Origin: Gammaproteobacteria bacterium
GTDB taxonomy: Bacteria; Pseudomonadota; Gammaproteobacteria; Burkholderiales; Thiobacillaceae
Length of the DNA: 64,000 nucleotides
Reading direction: 5' to 3'
Assembly (NCBI GenBank): GCA_018820765.1
Contig: JAHJNN010000017.1
Coordinates: forward strand, 558,001-622,000
Position 1 is the first letter of the stretch. Each line of letters opens with the position of its first letter. Shown here piece after piece: positions 19,518 to 29,768 of this stretch. The position numbers and the translations under genes were made by a program. Below the pieces are notes generated by a model. The model saw only the letters and a list, made by a program, of their open reading frames with translations, did no database searches and was not told where the DNA came from.

Positions 19518-21286
19518 GCGCCATGCTGACCTGGCGCGGCATCGCCGACGAACTCAAGACCCACCGCCGGCGCCTGCTGCTGGCCAACATCGTCGCGGTG
19601 CTGGCAGTGGTGGCCTCGGTGCCGATCCCGCTGTTGCTGCCGCTGATGGTCGACGAAGTGCTGCTGCACCACCCGGGCAAAATGGTCGCCGCCATCGGCG
19701 CGTGGTTTCCGGTTGCCTGGCACGGTCCGGTGCTGTTCATTGGCGCGGCATTGCTGCTATCGGTGGTGCTGCGGCTGACGGCCATCCTGCTCAACGTGTG
19801 GCAGGGGCGCAGCTTCTCGCTGCTGGCGAAGGACGTGGTGTACCGCATCCGTGTGCGCATGCTGGCGCGGCTTTCAAAAATCGCCCTGTCGCAGTTCGAG
19901 ACGGTGGGCGCGGGACGGGTGACCTCGCATTTCGTGACCGATCTGAACGCCATCGACAGCTTCCTCGGCGCCTCGGTGTCGGGCCTGGTGGTGTCGGTGC
20001 TGACGCTGGTCGGCGTCGCCGCGGTGCTGTTCTGGATGCACTGGCAGCTGGCGCTGTTCATCCTGCTCCTGAACCCTGTCGTGATCCTGTTTTCGACCCG
20101 GCTCGGCAAGCGGGTGAAGGACCTGAAGAAACACGAGAACCGCGCGTTCGAGGTGTTCCAGGACGCGCTCGCCGAAACGCTGGATGCGCTGACGCAGATT
20201 CGCGCGATGAACCGCGAGAAGCACTACCTGGCGCGGGTGACCGCGAAGGCCGCAGACATCCGCCGCCACGCCGCGGCGTTTGCGTGGAAGTCGGACGCGA
20301 TGAGCCGCTTTTCCTTCTTCGTGTTTCTGGTTGGCTTCGACGCCTTCCGCGCCGGCGCGATGCTGATGGTGGTGTTTTCCGACCTCTCCATCGGCGAGAT
20401 GCTGGCGGTGTTCGGCTACCTCTGGTTCATGATGACGCCGGTGCAGGAACTGGTGAACATGCAGTATTCGTGGTTTGCCGCCAATGCCGCGCTGGGGCGC
20501 ATCAACGCCTTGCTCGGCTTGAAGGACGAACCGCAGCACGCCGCACAGCGCGACCCCTTCGCCGGCCTGCCCACCGTCGGCATTGCGCTTGAGCATGTGA
20601 GCTTTGCCTACGAGGAAGGGGAGACGGTGCTCGACGACGTCAGCCTGACGGTGGCGCCCGGCGAGAAGGTGGCGCTGGTGGGGGCGTCGGGCGGCGGCAA
20701 GTCGACCCTGGTGCAGGCGCTGCTGGGGCTGTATCCGGTGAAGTCGGGGCAGATTCTCTATGGCGGCGTGCCGGTGACCGAGATCGGCTGGGAGGCGGTG
20801 CGCGAGCACGTCGGCGTGGTGCTACAGCATCCGGTGCTGTTCAACGACAGCGTGCGCGCCAACCTCACCCTCGGGCGCGAGGTCGACGACGCCACGCTGT
20901 GGCAGGCACTCGAGATCGCCCAGCTGAAGGACACCATCGCCGAATTGCCGCACGGGCTCGACACAGTGGTGGGGCGCCAGGGCGTGCGCATGTCGGGCGG
21001 CCAGCGCCAGCGGCTGGCGATTGCGCGCATGGTCGTCGCCAGGCCGCAAATCGTCATCCTCGACGAGGCCACCTCGGCGCTCGACAGCGACACCGAGCGG
21101 CGCCTGCATCAGGCGTTAAGCGGGTTTCTGGCTGGCCGCACCACGCTCATCATCGCCCACCGCCTGTCGGCGGTGAAGCAGGCCGACCGCATCCTGGTGT
21201 TCGAAAACGGCCGCGTGGTGGAGGCGGGCGGCCACGATGAGCTGATCCATCGCGGCGGGCTGTACCACAAGCTCTACCATGCTTGA
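19514..21286 (+). CDS. ABC exporter, fused permease and ATPase (MsbA/MdlB-like)
   Basis: 590 residues, start GTG at 19514 in a 4-base overlap with mnmE (an ATG at 19523 is an alternative). The N-terminal 320 residues contain about six membrane helices ([47 protein letters not shown]). The ATPase has Walker [10 protein letters not shown], signature [14 protein letters not shown], Walker [13 protein letters not shown] and the switch HR in IIAHRLSAV. Half-transporters of this shape form homodimers exporting lipids, peptides or drugs; the substrate is unknown. Coupling to mnmE is probably positional only. Confidence 0.88.
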   Translation: MSAMLTWRGIADELKTHRRRLLLANIVAVLAVVASVPIPLLLPLMVDEVLLHHPGKMVAAIGAWFPVAWHGPVLFIGAALLLSVVLRLTAILLNVWQGRSFSLLAKDVVYRIRVRMLARLSKIALSQFETVGAGRVTSHFVTDLNAIDSFLGASVSGLVVSVLTLVGVAAVLFWMHWQLALFILLLNPVVILFSTRLGKRVKDLKKHENRAFEVFQDALAETLDALTQIRAMNREKHYLARVTAKAADIRRHAAAFAWKSDAMSRFSFFVFLVGFDAFRAGAMLMVVFSDLSIGEMLAVFGYLWFMMTPVQELVNMQYSWFAANAALGRINALLGLKDEPQHAAQRDPFAGLPTVGIALEHVSFAYEEGETVLDDVSLTVAPGEKVALVGASGGGKSTLVQALLGLYPVKSGQILYGGVPVTEIGWEAVREHVGVVLQHPVLFNDSVRANLTLGREVDDATLWQALEIAQLKDTIAELPHGLDTVVGRQGVRMSGGQRQRLAIARMVVARPQIVILDEATSALDSDTERRLHQALSGFLAGRTTLIIAHRLSAVKQADRILVFENGRVVEAGGHDELIHRGGLYHKLYHA

Positions 21287-21605
21287 AAATAAAGCTCGGG
21301 AAAATCAGCGTTTTCTGATACACTCCGCGCAGTTGTGCATACAGCAGTGGGCAGGTTGGGCTTTTGCCGCCGTGCCTCGGGACTGTTCTCACAGCCCCAT
21401 CGTCTTCGACCTCTCTTTTGTGCCGCCGGCCATTTTCTGTAGCCGGCAGTGACAAGTCTTGTGGTTGGCGCCGATGTGATCGACGCGACCCGTTGGGCGT
21501 TTTCATGACGCCGCTTATATCCGGTTCGTAATTTTTGACCTGTCTGGTTTTGAACCGGGCGCAGGTTTGTTTTGCGCGTTTGAGCGCACTGAATAAAGGT
21601 TTGCC
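21287..21605. promoter_or_regulatory. 319-base leader region upstream of the RhlE-type helicase
   Basis: No open frame of interest. A promoter-like GATACACT lies near 21317. GCCGGC arms around CATTTTCTGTA (about 21427-21446) and other GC-rich pairs could fold. A long structured leader would fit autoregulation of an RNA helicase or cold control, but this is inference. The RBS AAAGG precedes the helicase ATG. Confidence 0.4.
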
Positions 21606-23267
21606 ATGAGCTTTTCCGAACTGGGACTCGATCCCCTCATCCTTAAATCCGTCCTGGCCGCAGGCTACGAAAACGCCACCCCGGTTCAAACGCTGGCGAT
21701 TCCTGCCGCGCTGACCGGCGGCGACCTGCTGGTGTCGTCGCACACCGGCAGCGGCAAGACCGCGGCCTTCCTGCTGCCGTCGATCCAGCGCATGCTGGCC
21801 GAGCCGACCGTCAAGAGCATGGGCCCGCGTGTGCTGGTGCTGACCCCGACGCGCGAACTCGCGCTGCAGGTCGAAAAAGCCGCCATGACCTATGGCAAGG
21901 ACATGCGCCGCTTCCGTACCGCCTGTCTGGTCGGCGGCGCGCCGTATGGCCTGCAGCTGAAGCGCCTGTCGCAGCCGGTGGACATCGTGGTGGCCACGCC
22001 GGGCCGCCTGATCGACCATCTGGAGCGCGGCAAGATCGACTTCTCGCGCCTGGAAGTGCTGGTGCTGGATGAAGCCGACCGCATGCTGGACATGGGTTTT
22101 GTCGACGACATCAAGGCCATCGCCGCGCGCTGCCCGAAAGAGCGCCAGACGCTGCTGTTCTCGGCCACGCTCGACGGCGTGGTGGGCAACCTGGCGCGCG
22201 AACTGACCCGCGACGCCCAGCGCATCGAGATCGAAGCGGTTCCGCACAAGGAATCCAAGATCGAGCAGCGCCTGCTGTTTGCCGACAACATGGACCACAA
22301 GAACCGTCTGCTCGACGCGCTGCTGCGCGACGTGGAGATGACGCAGGCGATCGTGTTCGCCTCGACCAAGCGCAGCACCGAGGAAATTTCCGACCTGCTG
22401 TCCGAGAGCGGCTTTGCCTCCGACGCCCTGCACGGCGACATGCAGCAGGGCCAGCGCAACCGCGCGCTGCAGCGCCTGCGCGAAGGCCGCACCAAGGTGC
22501 TGGTCGCGACCGACGTCGCCGCGCGCGGCATCGACGTGGCGGGCATCAGCCATGTCATCAACTTCGACCTGCCGCGTCAGGCCGAGGATTACGTCCACCG
22601 TATCGGCCGCACCGGCCGTGCCGGCCGTACCGGCATCGCGGTGAGCTTCGCCGGCATGCGCGAAGGCGGTCTGGTGAAGAACATCGAACGCTACACCGGC
22701 AACCGCATCGAAGTGCACACCCTGCCGGGCCTGGAGCCGACCCAGAAGCCGTCTTCCGGCCGCCCGGCAGCGGCAGGCCGTCCGCGCAGCAACAACAGCC
22801 CGCGCGGCGGTTTCGGCGAAAAGCGCAGCTTCGGTGATCGCAGCGAGCCGCGCAGCTACGGCGACCGTCCGCCGCGTGGCGACAGCCGCGACAACCGCGA
22901 CCGCGGCTATCGCGCCGATGCGCGTCCCGCCGCGGACCGTCCGCGCAGTGGCGCGCCGCGCGGCAACCGCTTCGAGCAGGCTGCGCGTGGCCCGTCCGAC
23001 GTGCCCCGCGTGACGGCGGAGCAACGCCCGCCGCAGCACAACGATGCGTACCGGGGCGCTGCGGCCGCGCCCAAGCCCGAAGTCAACGGCAACAGCGTGG
23101 AATACTGGGAAAAGCGTGAGCGCGAGGCGAAGGCCGCCAAGGCATCGACCGGCCGCAGTTACGGCGATCGCGGCAACAGCGCGCGCCCCGGCCAGCCGCG
23201 CAGCTATGGCAACGAGAACCGCGGTGGCGGCAATCGCGTCGGCGTGCGGGGACGTTTCAAGGACTGA
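21606..23267 (+). CDS. rhlE: DEAD-box ATP-dependent RNA helicase, RhlE type
   Basis: 553 residues. It unwinds RNA duplexes in ribosome assembly, RNA decay or cold adaptation. All core motifs are present: Q motif (ATPVQTLAIPA), motif I HTGSGKT, PTRELALQV, TPGRLID, LDEADRMLDMGF, FSAT, ARGIDVAGI and HRIGRTGRAGR. Residues about 375-553 are a low-complexity tail rich in Arg, Gly, Asp and Ser (repeated YGDR/FGDRSEPRS-type units), an RNA-binding disordered region typical of RhlE-like proteins and a candidate for condensate formation. It ends at a strong terminator that also contains a parS site. Confidence 0.92.
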   Translation: MSFSELGLDPLILKSVLAAGYENATPVQTLAIPAALTGGDLLVSSHTGSGKTAAFLLPSIQRMLAEPTVKSMGPRVLVLTPTRELALQVEKAAMTYGKDMRRFRTACLVGGAPYGLQLKRLSQPVDIVVATPGRLIDHLERGKIDFSRLEVLVLDEADRMLDMGFVDDIKAIAARCPKERQTLLFSATLDGVVGNLARELTRDAQRIEIEAVPHKESKIEQRLLFADNMDHKNRLLDALLRDVEMTQAIVFASTKRSTEEISDLLSESGFASDALHGDMQQGQRNRALQRLREGRTKVLVATDVAARGIDVAGISHVINFDLPRQAEDYVHRIGRTGRAGRTGIAVSFAGMREGGLVKNIERYTGNRIEVHTLPGLEPTQKPSSGRPAAAGRPRSNNSPRGGFGEKRSFGDRSEPRSYGDRPPRGDSRDNRDRGYRADARPAADRPRSGAPRGNRFEQAARGPSDVPRVTAEQRPPQHNDAYRGAAAAPKPEVNGNSVEYWEKREREAKAAKASTGRSYGDRGNSARPGQPRSYGNENRGGGNRVGVRGRFKD

Positions 23268-23292
23268 TCGCTCGCACAATCAGCGGCAATGA

Positions 23293-23326
23293 AAAGGGGG
23301 GTTTCACGTGAAACCCCCCTTTTTTA
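23293..23326 (+). terminator. Rho-independent terminator built around a parS palindrome
   Basis: GGGGGG-TTTCACGTGAAA-CCCCCC followed by TTTTTT, about 25 bases after the helicase stop. The AAAA run on the left could make it work in both directions. The whole stem is formed by the parS core flanked by G6/C6. Confidence 0.9.
23301..23314. other. parS: parS centromere site 1 (inside terminator)
   Basis: GTTTCACGTGAAAC, a perfect match to the 14-base core of the chromosomal ParB site TGTTTCACGTGAAACA; the outer bases are G and C. About 8 kb from parB. Confidence 0.85.
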
Positions 23327-23542
23327 TGGTCCGCGCGGCAGGCGCATTCGGGGTTTGCCCTTGAATTCGGAATAAAGCCGGTCCATGATGCCTTGCAGAT
23401 AGGTGGTCAGCACCGGTCGGCATTGAGCCTGCCGGGACGAGCCAACGCGCGATCGAACTCCTCGGCTTCCCGCCACAGGCTTTACAGCCTGGGGCCATTA
23501 CACTCGCCGCTACCAGCGCCACCACACCGATTATTGCCGCAC

Positions 23543-24217
23543 ATGCAACGCTCCGTGAAGAAATCCAACCCCAGGGGAAAGCCGAAATCCGGTCAACCCT
23601 CGCCGCATCCGGCATGGCGCTGGGTGGGCGAGCGCGGTTTGCGGGTGGCCACCGGCGATGCAACGCTGGCGCGTTACGCAGAGCTGGCTTCCCGGAAGTT
23701 GCCTGAAATAGAGGACGTGATACCGGCAGATGGCAGCCTGTTGCTGGTATTCCGGCAGGGGGCGCCGATCTCGGCGGAGTTGTGCGCGGCCTTGGCGGCG
23801 CCGCTTGCGGAGGTGCTCCCCGTGAGCGGCACCTTGCACGAGATCGCGGTCGAATATGGCGGGAAGGCCGGTCCGGACTTGCGGGCGCTGGCCACGCGGG
23901 CAGGCGTGGGTATGTCCGATTTTGTAAGCAGCCATGCGGCCGTGGAATACACGGTTGCCTTTCTGGGGTTTCAGCCCGGGTTTCCGTATATGCGCGGTCT
24001 GCCTGCCGGCTTGCACGCGCCGCGCCGGGCGTCGCCGCGGGCACGGGTGGCGGCGGGAAGCGTCGCGATCGGCGGCGCCTATTGCGGGATTTACCCGTCC
24101 GCCGGGCCCGGCGGCTGGCAGATCATCGGCCGCACCGCGGCCGTCTTGTTCGACCCGGCGCATGACGCGCCGGCCCTGCTGCTGCCGGGCGACCGCGTGC
24201 GGTTCGTGCCCGCATGA
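23543..24217 (+). CDS. pxpB: 5-oxoprolinase subunit B (KipI/allophanate hydrolase subunit 1 family)
   Basis: 224 residues from the ATG at 23543; the open frame upstream is not conserved-looking. With PxpC and PxpA it hydrolyses 5-oxoproline to glutamate using ATP. The family core is visible: IPADGSLLLVF, the segment PVSGTLHEIAVEYGG, GPDLRALATRAG, then FLGFQPGFPYMRGLP and the end IGRTAAVLFD...LLPGDRVRFVP. The N-terminal 20 residues are basic and Pro-rich. The stop overlaps the start of pxpC (ATGA), so the three genes form a tight operon in B-C-A order. Confidence 0.93.
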   Translation: MQRSVKKSNPRGKPKSGQPSPHPAWRWVGERGLRVATGDATLARYAELASRKLPEIEDVIPADGSLLLVFRQGAPISAELCAALAAPLAEVLPVSGTLHEIAVEYGGKAGPDLRALATRAGVGMSDFVSSHAAVEYTVAFLGFQPGFPYMRGLPAGLHAPRRASPRARVAAGSVAIGGAYCGIYPSAGPGGWQIIGRTAAVLFDPAHDAPALLLPGDRVRFVPA

Positions 24218-25125
24218 TCGAGGTCGTGCGCGCCGGCTTGTGCGATCTGGTGATGGACCCAGGCCGGCCTGGCTGGGGCGCGCTCGGCGTGCCCGCGGGC
24301 GGTGCGGCCGATGCGGCGGCGCTGGCGGCGGCCAACCGGCTGGTGGGGAACGACGTGGCGGCGGCAGGATTGGAGATCACCCTGGCGGGACCGCTCCTGC
24401 GCTTTCCGGCAGGCTGCGTGGCGGCACTGACCGGCGCGCGTTTCGCGGCGCAGCGCAGCAGCAGCGCGGCGGTGGCCTGGGACGAAACCCTGGTGCTGTC
24501 GGCGGGCGAGACCCTGAGCCTGGAGCGGGCGCAGGACGGCTGCCGCTGCTGGCTGGCGCTGCGCGGCGGCCTGGCGGTGCCGCAGGTGATGGGCTGCCGC
24601 AGCACCTTTTTGCCGGGCGGATTTGGCGGGCATCTCGGCCGCGCGCTGCAGGCAGGGGATAGGCTGGCGTGCGAGCCGGGCGCCGGGCGGGTGCGGCTGT
24701 TGCGGGCGCAGCCGCCGGCCCGCGAACGGGCCGCGCCACTGCGCGTGGTGATCGGGCCGCAGGCGGGGCTGTTTGACGATGCCGGTCTGGCGGCGTTTTT
24801 TGCCGGAAGCTATCGGGTGAACGCGACCTCCGACCGGCGCGGATTGCGCCTGAGCGGCCCTGCGGTCACGCATGCGCGCGTTGAACTGCCGTCGCAGGGG
24901 GTGCTGCCCGGTGCGATCCAGGTTCCACCCGACGGTCAACCGATCATTCTGGGCTGGGATGGCCCGGTGACCGGCGGCTACCCGGTGATTGCCGGCGTGA
25001 TCGCCGCGGATCTGCCCATGCTGGCGCAATTGCAGCCCGGCGACGCCGTGCGCTTCACGACGATCGAGCTTGAGGCGGCGCGGGAACAGGCCGCCGCGCA
25101 GTGGGACATCGAGGAATTGGGATGA
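24214..25125 (+). CDS. pxpC: 5-oxoprolinase subunit C (KipA/allophanate hydrolase subunit 2 family)
   Basis: 303 residues. Family marks are IEVVRAGLCDLVMDPGRPGW near the start (usually followed by an LGVPAGGAAD-like stretch, here GALGVPAGGAADAAAL), a central LALRGGLAVPQVMGCRST, and the C-terminal PDGQPIILGWDGPVTGGYPVIAGV. It forms the B-C complex that activates 5-oxoproline. Translationally coupled to both pxpB and pxpA by ATGA overlaps. Early Ala-rich composition reflects the high GC of the core genome. Confidence 0.92.
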   Translation: MIEVVRAGLCDLVMDPGRPGWGALGVPAGGAADAAALAAANRLVGNDVAAAGLEITLAGPLLRFPAGCVAALTGARFAAQRSSSAAVAWDETLVLSAGETLSLERAQDGCRCWLALRGGLAVPQVMGCRSTFLPGGFGGHLGRALQAGDRLACEPGAGRVRLLRAQPPARERAAPLRVVIGPQAGLFDDAGLAAFFAGSYRVNATSDRRGLRLSGPAVTHARVELPSQGVLPGAIQVPPDGQPIILGWDGPVTGGYPVIAGVIAADLPMLAQLQPGDAVRFTTIELEAAREQAAAQWDIEELG

Positions 25126-25832
25126 TGGAACTGAATGCCGACATCGGCGAAGGCTGTGACGACGCCAGCCTGATGCCGTACCTGGCTCGGGTGTCGATCG
25201 CCTGCGGCGGCCATGTTGGCGACGCCGCCAGCATGGCCACCGCACTGCGGCTGGCCGCCGGGCAGGGCGTGGCGGTGGGCGCGCATCCGAGCTATCCCGA
25301 CCGCGACCAGTTCGGGCGGCGCGCGCTGACGGCGTCCGAGGCGGAAATTGCAGCCTGGGTGACGCAGCAGATCGAGGCGCTGGCCGAGCAGGCGGCGCGG
25401 CTGGGGCTGCGGCTGGGGCACGTCAAGCCGCACGGCGCCTTGTATAACGTCGCGGCGCGCGATGCGGGCGTCGCCCGGGCGATCGCACGCGCGGTGGCGG
25501 CGCTCGATCCGTCGCTGGCGCTGGTGGGGCTGGCCGGGTCGCAGCTGATCGCGGCCGGCCAGGCGGCCGGGCTTGCGGTGCTGAATGAGGCGTTTGCCGA
25601 CCGCCGCTACCAGCCCAACGGCCGGCTTGTTTCACGTGAAACGCCGGACGCGCTGATCGTCGACCCCGCCGCGGCGGCCGAGCAGGCCCGCCTGCTGGCG
25701 CAGGGCGGGTCAGTCGCGACGCTGGGCGGCGGCGCCGTACGCATCCACGCCGACACGATCTGCCTGCACAGCGACACCCCGGGCGCATTAAATATCGCCC
25801 GGGCCGTCCATGCGGCGCTGAATCGCGGATAA
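25122..25832 (+). CDS. pxpA: 5-oxoprolinase subunit A (LamB/YcsF family)
   Basis: 236 residues, start ATG at 25122 overlapping the pxpC stop (a second ATG at 25125 is equally possible). LamB/YcsF hallmarks are ELNADIGEG at the start, SIACGGHVGD, GVAVGAHPSYPDRDQFGRR, GHVKPHGALYN, and the C-terminal ICLHSDTPGALNIA. It is the ring-opening subunit releasing glutamate. Codons about 168-173 (LVSRET) contain a full parS palindrome, so the DNA here serves both coding and chromosome segregation. Confidence 0.93.
   Translation: MMELNADIGEGCDDASLMPYLARVSIACGGHVGDAASMATALRLAAGQGVAVGAHPSYPDRDQFGRRALTASEAEIAAWVTQQIEALAEQAARLGLRLGHVKPHGALYNVAARDAGVARAIARAVAALDPSLALVGLAGSQLIAAGQAAGLAVLNEAFADRRYQPNGRLVSRETPDALIVDPAAAAEQARLLAQGGSVATLGGGAVRIHADTICLHSDTPGALNIARAVHAALNRG
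25628..25643. other. parS: parS centromere site 2 (inside pxpA coding sequence)
   Basis: TGTTTCACGTGAAACG, matching the 16-base chromosomal parS consensus at 15 positions. It lies in the pxpA reading frame 2.3 kb from site 1. Confidence 0.9.
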
Positions 25833-25864
25833 TTCCGCCCCTGTGTTTTTGAACCGCCGACCCC

Positions 25865-27772
25865 ATGCCGCTCCTTACCTTTGACCGTCTCGAACTGGCC
25901 TACGGCCACTGGCCGCTGCTCGACGGCGCCTCGCTGGTGATCGAGCCGGGCGAACGCATCGGCCTGATCGGCCGCAACGGCACCGGCAAGTCGAGCCTCT
26001 TGAAGATCATCGCCGGCATCAACCCGCCGGACGCCGGCGAGGTGTGGCGCACCCCGAGCCTGAAGCTGGCCTATGTGCCGCAGGAGCCGCAGTTCGAGCC
26101 CGGACATACAGTGTTCGAGGCGGTGGCCGAGGGCGTCGGCGCGGCGCAGACGCTGCTGGCCCAATACCATGCGGTGGCGCATGCGATGGCGGAAGGCGAC
26201 GAGACCGTGTATGCCGACTTCGAGCGGCTGTCGCATGAACTGGAAGTGGCCGACGCATGGCGGCTCAACAGCCGGGTGGAGGAGGCCTTGCAGCGCCTGA
26301 GCCTGGACGCCGACCGCGCGGTCGACACCCTGTCCGGCGGACTCAAGAAGCGCGTCGCGCTGGCGCGCGCGCTGGTCACCGACCCCGAGTTGCTGTTGCT
26401 GGACGAGCCCACCAACCACCTCGACTTCGCGGCCATCGAATGGCTGGAAGGTCTGCTCAACGATTTCAAAGGCGCGCTGCTGTTCATTACCCACGACCGG
26501 CGTTTTCTGGACAACGTCGCGAACCGCATTATCGAGCTCGATCGTGGCCAATTGCGCGAATATCAGGGCAATTTCAGCGCATATCAGTCCAAGAAGGCGG
26601 AGCAGCTCGAAATCGAGGCGGTCCACAACCGCAAGTTCGACAAGTTCTGGAAACAGGAGGAAATCTGGATCCGCAAGGGCGTGCAGGCCCGGCGCTGCCG
26701 CGACGAGGGCCGGGTGCGGCGGCTGGAGGCTCTGCGGCTCACTCGCGAAGCGCGCATCAACCAGACCGGGCAGGTCGGTTTCCAGATCGACGCGGGCGAT
26801 CGTTCCGGCAAGGTGGTGGCCGAACTCGAACACGTCAGCTACGGCTACGATGACCGAATTCTGATCCGCGATTTCTCCACCACCATCCTGCGCGGTGACA
26901 AGCTGGGCCTCCTGGGCCCCAACGGCGCCGGCAAGACCACCCTGATCCGCCTGATTTTGGGCGACCTCAAGCCGCAGTCGGGCAAGATCAAGCAGGGCAC
27001 CAAGCTGGAAGTCGCCTATTTCGACCAGTTCCGCAACCAGTTGAACGACGAGGCGACGCTGATCGACACGATTTCTCCCGGTTCCGACTATGTCGAAATC
27101 GGCGGCCAGCGCAAACACGTCATCAGCTATCTGGAAGATTTCCTGTTTCCCGCCGAGCGGGCGCGCGCCAAAGTGTCGGCGCTGTCCGGCGGCGAGCGCA
27201 ACCGGCTGCTGCTGGCGCGGCTGTTCGCGCGACCGGCCAACCTGCTGGTGCTGGACGAGCCGACCAACGACCTCGACATCGACACCCTGGAACTGCTGGA
27301 GCAGCTGCTGCAGGAGTACAGCGGCACCGTGCTCATCGTCTCGCACGACCGTACGTTTCTGGACAACGTCGTCACCCAGTCCGTCGTGTTCGAGGGGGAC
27401 GGCAAGCTGACCGAGATCGTCGGCGGCTATGCCGACTGGCTCGCCTGGCGGCAACGCCAACAGCGCGCCGCGACCGAAAGCACACAAGCGGCGAGTTCCA
27501 GGGCCGCGGCTCAGCCGGCGCCGGCGAAAGCCGCGCCCAGGAGCAAGCTCAGCTACAAGGAAGCGCGCGAGCTTGAAGCGCTACCGGCGCAGATCGAGGC
27601 ACTGGAAGCCGAGCAGGCGCAGATCGCCGAACGGCTGGCCGACCCCGTACTGTATCAGTCCAGCCCGCAGGAGGCTGCCGTGTTGCAATCCCGCAGCGAG
27701 GCCATCGAGGCCGAGTTGCTTAACGCGCTGGCGCGCTGGGAAGCGCTGGAAGCCAAGGCCGCCGCAGCCTGA
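25865..27772 (+). CDS. uup: ABC-F family ATPase, Uup-like
   Basis: 635 residues without membrane segments. Two ATPase cassettes: Walker [11 protein letters not shown] with signature [15 protein letters not shown] and [10 protein letters not shown] in the first, [10 protein letters not shown] with [15 protein letters not shown] and [10 protein letters not shown] in the second. A linker sits between them and a C-terminal coiled coil (about 555-630, [23 protein letters not shown]) that in Uup binds DNA or the ribosome. ABC-F proteins act on stalled ribosomes; Uup is also linked to transposon excision. Expressed just after pxpA, probably independently. Confidence 0.92.
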   Translation: MPLLTFDRLELAYGHWPLLDGASLVIEPGERIGLIGRNGTGKSSLLKIIAGINPPDAGEVWRTPSLKLAYVPQEPQFEPGHTVFEAVAEGVGAAQTLLAQYHAVAHAMAEGDETVYADFERLSHELEVADAWRLNSRVEEALQRLSLDADRAVDTLSGGLKKRVALARALVTDPELLLLDEPTNHLDFAAIEWLEGLLNDFKGALLFITHDRRFLDNVANRIIELDRGQLREYQGNFSAYQSKKAEQLEIEAVHNRKFDKFWKQEEIWIRKGVQARRCRDEGRVRRLEALRLTREARINQTGQVGFQIDAGDRSGKVVAELEHVSYGYDDRILIRDFSTTILRGDKLGLLGPNGAGKTTLIRLILGDLKPQSGKIKQGTKLEVAYFDQFRNQLNDEATLIDTISPGSDYVEIGGQRKHVISYLEDFLFPAERARAKVSALSGGERNRLLLARLFARPANLLVLDEPTNDLDIDTLELLEQLLQEYSGTVLIVSHDRTFLDNVVTQSVVFEGDGKLTEIVGGYADWLAWRQRQQRAATESTQAASSRAAAQPAPAKAAPRSKLSYKEARELEALPAQIEALEAEQAQIAERLADPVLYQSSPQEAAVLQSRSEAIEAELLNALARWEALEAKAAAA

Positions 27773-27822
27773 GGTTGTTTTCTCCGCGCGGAGAGGGCGC
27801 AGCGCTGGGTTTCACGTGGCCA

Positions 27823-27838
27823 TGTTTCACGTGAAACG
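27823..27838. other. parS: parS centromere site 3 (intergenic, upstream of mnmG)
   Basis: TGTTTCACGTGAAACG in the uup-mnmG gap, 2.2 kb from site 2. A degenerate half-copy, GGTTTCACGTGGCC, lies just upstream at about 27808-27821, which could broaden ParB loading here. Confidence 0.92.
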
Positions 27839-27869
27839 GCGGCCGGCAACGGGTAGAATGACGGCCATC

Positions 27870-29768
27870 ATGAAATTCCCCGATTCTTTCGATGTCATCG
27901 TTGTCGGTGGCGGCCATGCCGGCACCGAGGCGGCCCTCGCGTCTGCGCGCATGGGCGTGAAGACGCTCTTGCTGACGCACAACATCGAAACCCTGGGCGC
28001 GATGTCGTGCAATCCGTCGATCGGTGGCATCGGCAAGGGGCATTTGGTCAAGGAGGTCGACGCGCTGGGCGGTGCGATGGCGCTGGCCACCGACGAGGCG
28101 GGGATCCAGTTCCGCACGCTGAACTCCTCCAAGGGTCCGGCGGTGCGCGCCACCCGCGCGCAGGCCGACAGGCTGCTGTACAAGGCGGCGATCCGACAGC
28201 GCCTGGAAAACCAGCCCAATCTCACGCTGTTCCAGCAGGCGGTCGACGACCTGCTGCTCGACGGCGACCGTGTCGTTGGCGTGAAAACCCAGCTCGGCAT
28301 CGTGTTCGGTGGCCGTGCGGTGGTGCTCACCACCGGCACCTTCCTCGCCGGCCTGGTGCACGTCGGGCTGGAAAACTTCCAGGCCGGGCGCATGGGCGAC
28401 CCGCCCGCGGTGTCGCTCGCCGCCCGCCTGCGCGAGCTGAACCTGCCGGCGGGGCGGCTGAAGACCGGCACGCCGCCGCGCATCGACGGCCGCAGCATTG
28501 ATTTCAGCCAGACCCAGGTGCAGCCGGGCGACGACCCGGCGCCGGTGTTCTCCTTCATGGGCAATGCCGCGATGCACCCCGAACAGCGCCCGTGCTGGAT
28601 CACCCACACCACGGCGGAAACGCACGAGATCATTCGCGGCGGCCTCGACCGCTCACCGATGTACACCGGCGTCATCGAAGGCGTGGGGCCGCGCTACTGC
28701 CCGTCGATCGAGGACAAGATCACCCGTTTTGCCGACAAGGCGAGCCACCAGATTTTCCTCGAACCGGAAGGCCTGACGACTCACGAGATCTACCCCAACG
28801 GCATCTCGACCTCGCTGCCCTTCGACGTGCAGCTCGCCATCGTGCGCTCGATCCCGGGACTGGAGCACGCCCACATCCTGCGCCCCGGCTACGCCATCGA
28901 ATACGACTACTACGACCCGCGCAACCTCAAGGCCTCGCTCGAAACCAAGTCGATCGCCGGCCTCTTTTTCGCCGGGCAGATCAACGGCACCACCGGTTAC
29001 GAAGAGGCCGCCGCGCAGGGCCTGTTGGCCGGCATCAATGCCGGTTTGCAGGTGCAGGGCAAAGACGCCTGGAGCCCGGGCCGGCACGAGGCCTACCTCG
29101 GCGTGCTGGTCGACGACCTCATCACCCGCGGCGTCTCCGAGCCCTACCGCATGTTCACCAGCCGCGCCGAATACCGCCTGCAGCTGCGCGAGGACAACGC
29201 CGACATGCGGTTGACCGAGGCCGGGCGCGAACTCGGCGTGGTCGACGACGCGCGCTGGGACGCCTTCAACCGCAAGCGCGACGCGGTCGCGCGCGAAACC
29301 GAGCGGCTCAAGGCGACCTGGGTTAACCCGGCCATCCTGCCGGCCGACGAAGCGACCCGCCTGATCGGCCAGCCGATCGACCACGAATACAGCCTGTTCG
29401 AGCTGCTGCGCCGGCCGAACTTGAGTTATGCACAGGTACTGACCTTGCCCGGAGGCGGGGCCGGGGAGCCCGATCCGCGTGTGGCCGAACAGGTCGAGAT
29501 CGCGGCCAAGTATCAGGGCTACATCGACCGTCAGAACGAGGAAGTCGAGAAGCAGCGCGAACAGGAAACCCTGCGCCTACCTGCGGATCTCGACTACAGC
29601 CTCTTCACCGGGCTGTCTATGGAAGTGCGCCAGCGTCTGCAGAAGGCGCGTCCGGAAACGCTGGGGCAGGCGGCGCGGTTGCAGGGCATCACGCCGGCGG
29701 CAATTTCGGTGCTGCTGGTCTACGCCAAGCGCGGGTTCAAGCCGGACGAACAAAAGAAAAGCGCATGA
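27870..29768 (+). CDS. mnmG: tRNA U34 modification FAD enzyme MnmG (GidA)
   Basis: 632 residues from the ATG at 27870 ([15 protein letters not shown]), matching family starts; another ATG at 27858 would add four residues. The FAD-binding [17 protein letters not shown] is followed by [21 protein letters not shown] and TGTPPRIDG, all hallmarks. With MnmE it modifies tRNA wobble uridines. It begins the mnmG-rsmG-parA-parB run in which consecutive genes overlap or nearly touch, an order conserved near bacterial origins. A parS site sits in its promoter region, so ParB could influence transcription here. Confidence 0.96.
   Translation: MKFPDSFDVIVVGGGHAGTEAALASARMGVKTLLLTHNIETLGAMSCNPSIGGIGKGHLVKEVDALGGAMALATDEAGIQFRTLNSSKGPAVRATRAQADRLLYKAAIRQRLENQPNLTLFQQAVDDLLLDGDRVVGVKTQLGIVFGGRAVVLTTGTFLAGLVHVGLENFQAGRMGDPPAVSLAARLRELNLPAGRLKTGTPPRIDGRSIDFSQTQVQPGDDPAPVFSFMGNAAMHPEQRPCWITHTTAETHEIIRGGLDRSPMYTGVIEGVGPRYCPSIEDKITRFADKASHQIFLEPEGLTTHEIYPNGISTSLPFDVQLAIVRSIPGLEHAHILRPGYAIEYDYYDPRNLKASLETKSIAGLFFAGQINGTTGYEEAAAQGLLAGINAGLQVQGKDAWSPGRHEAYLGVLVDDLITRGVSEPYRMFTSRAEYRLQLREDNADMRLTEAGRELGVVDDARWDAFNRKRDAVARETERLKATWVNPAILPADEATRLIGQPIDHEYSLFELLRRPNLSYAQVLTLPGGGAGEPDPRVAEQVEIAAKYQGYIDRQNEEVEKQREQETLRLPADLDYSLFTGLSMEVRQRLQKARPETLGQAARLQGITPAAISVLLVYAKRGFKPDEQKKSA

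Noticed and set aside
21150-23279. 709-residue open frame opposite the RhlE-type gene
   Set aside because: Composition is low-complexity (Ala/Arg/Val) and it mirrors the conserved helicase on the other strand.
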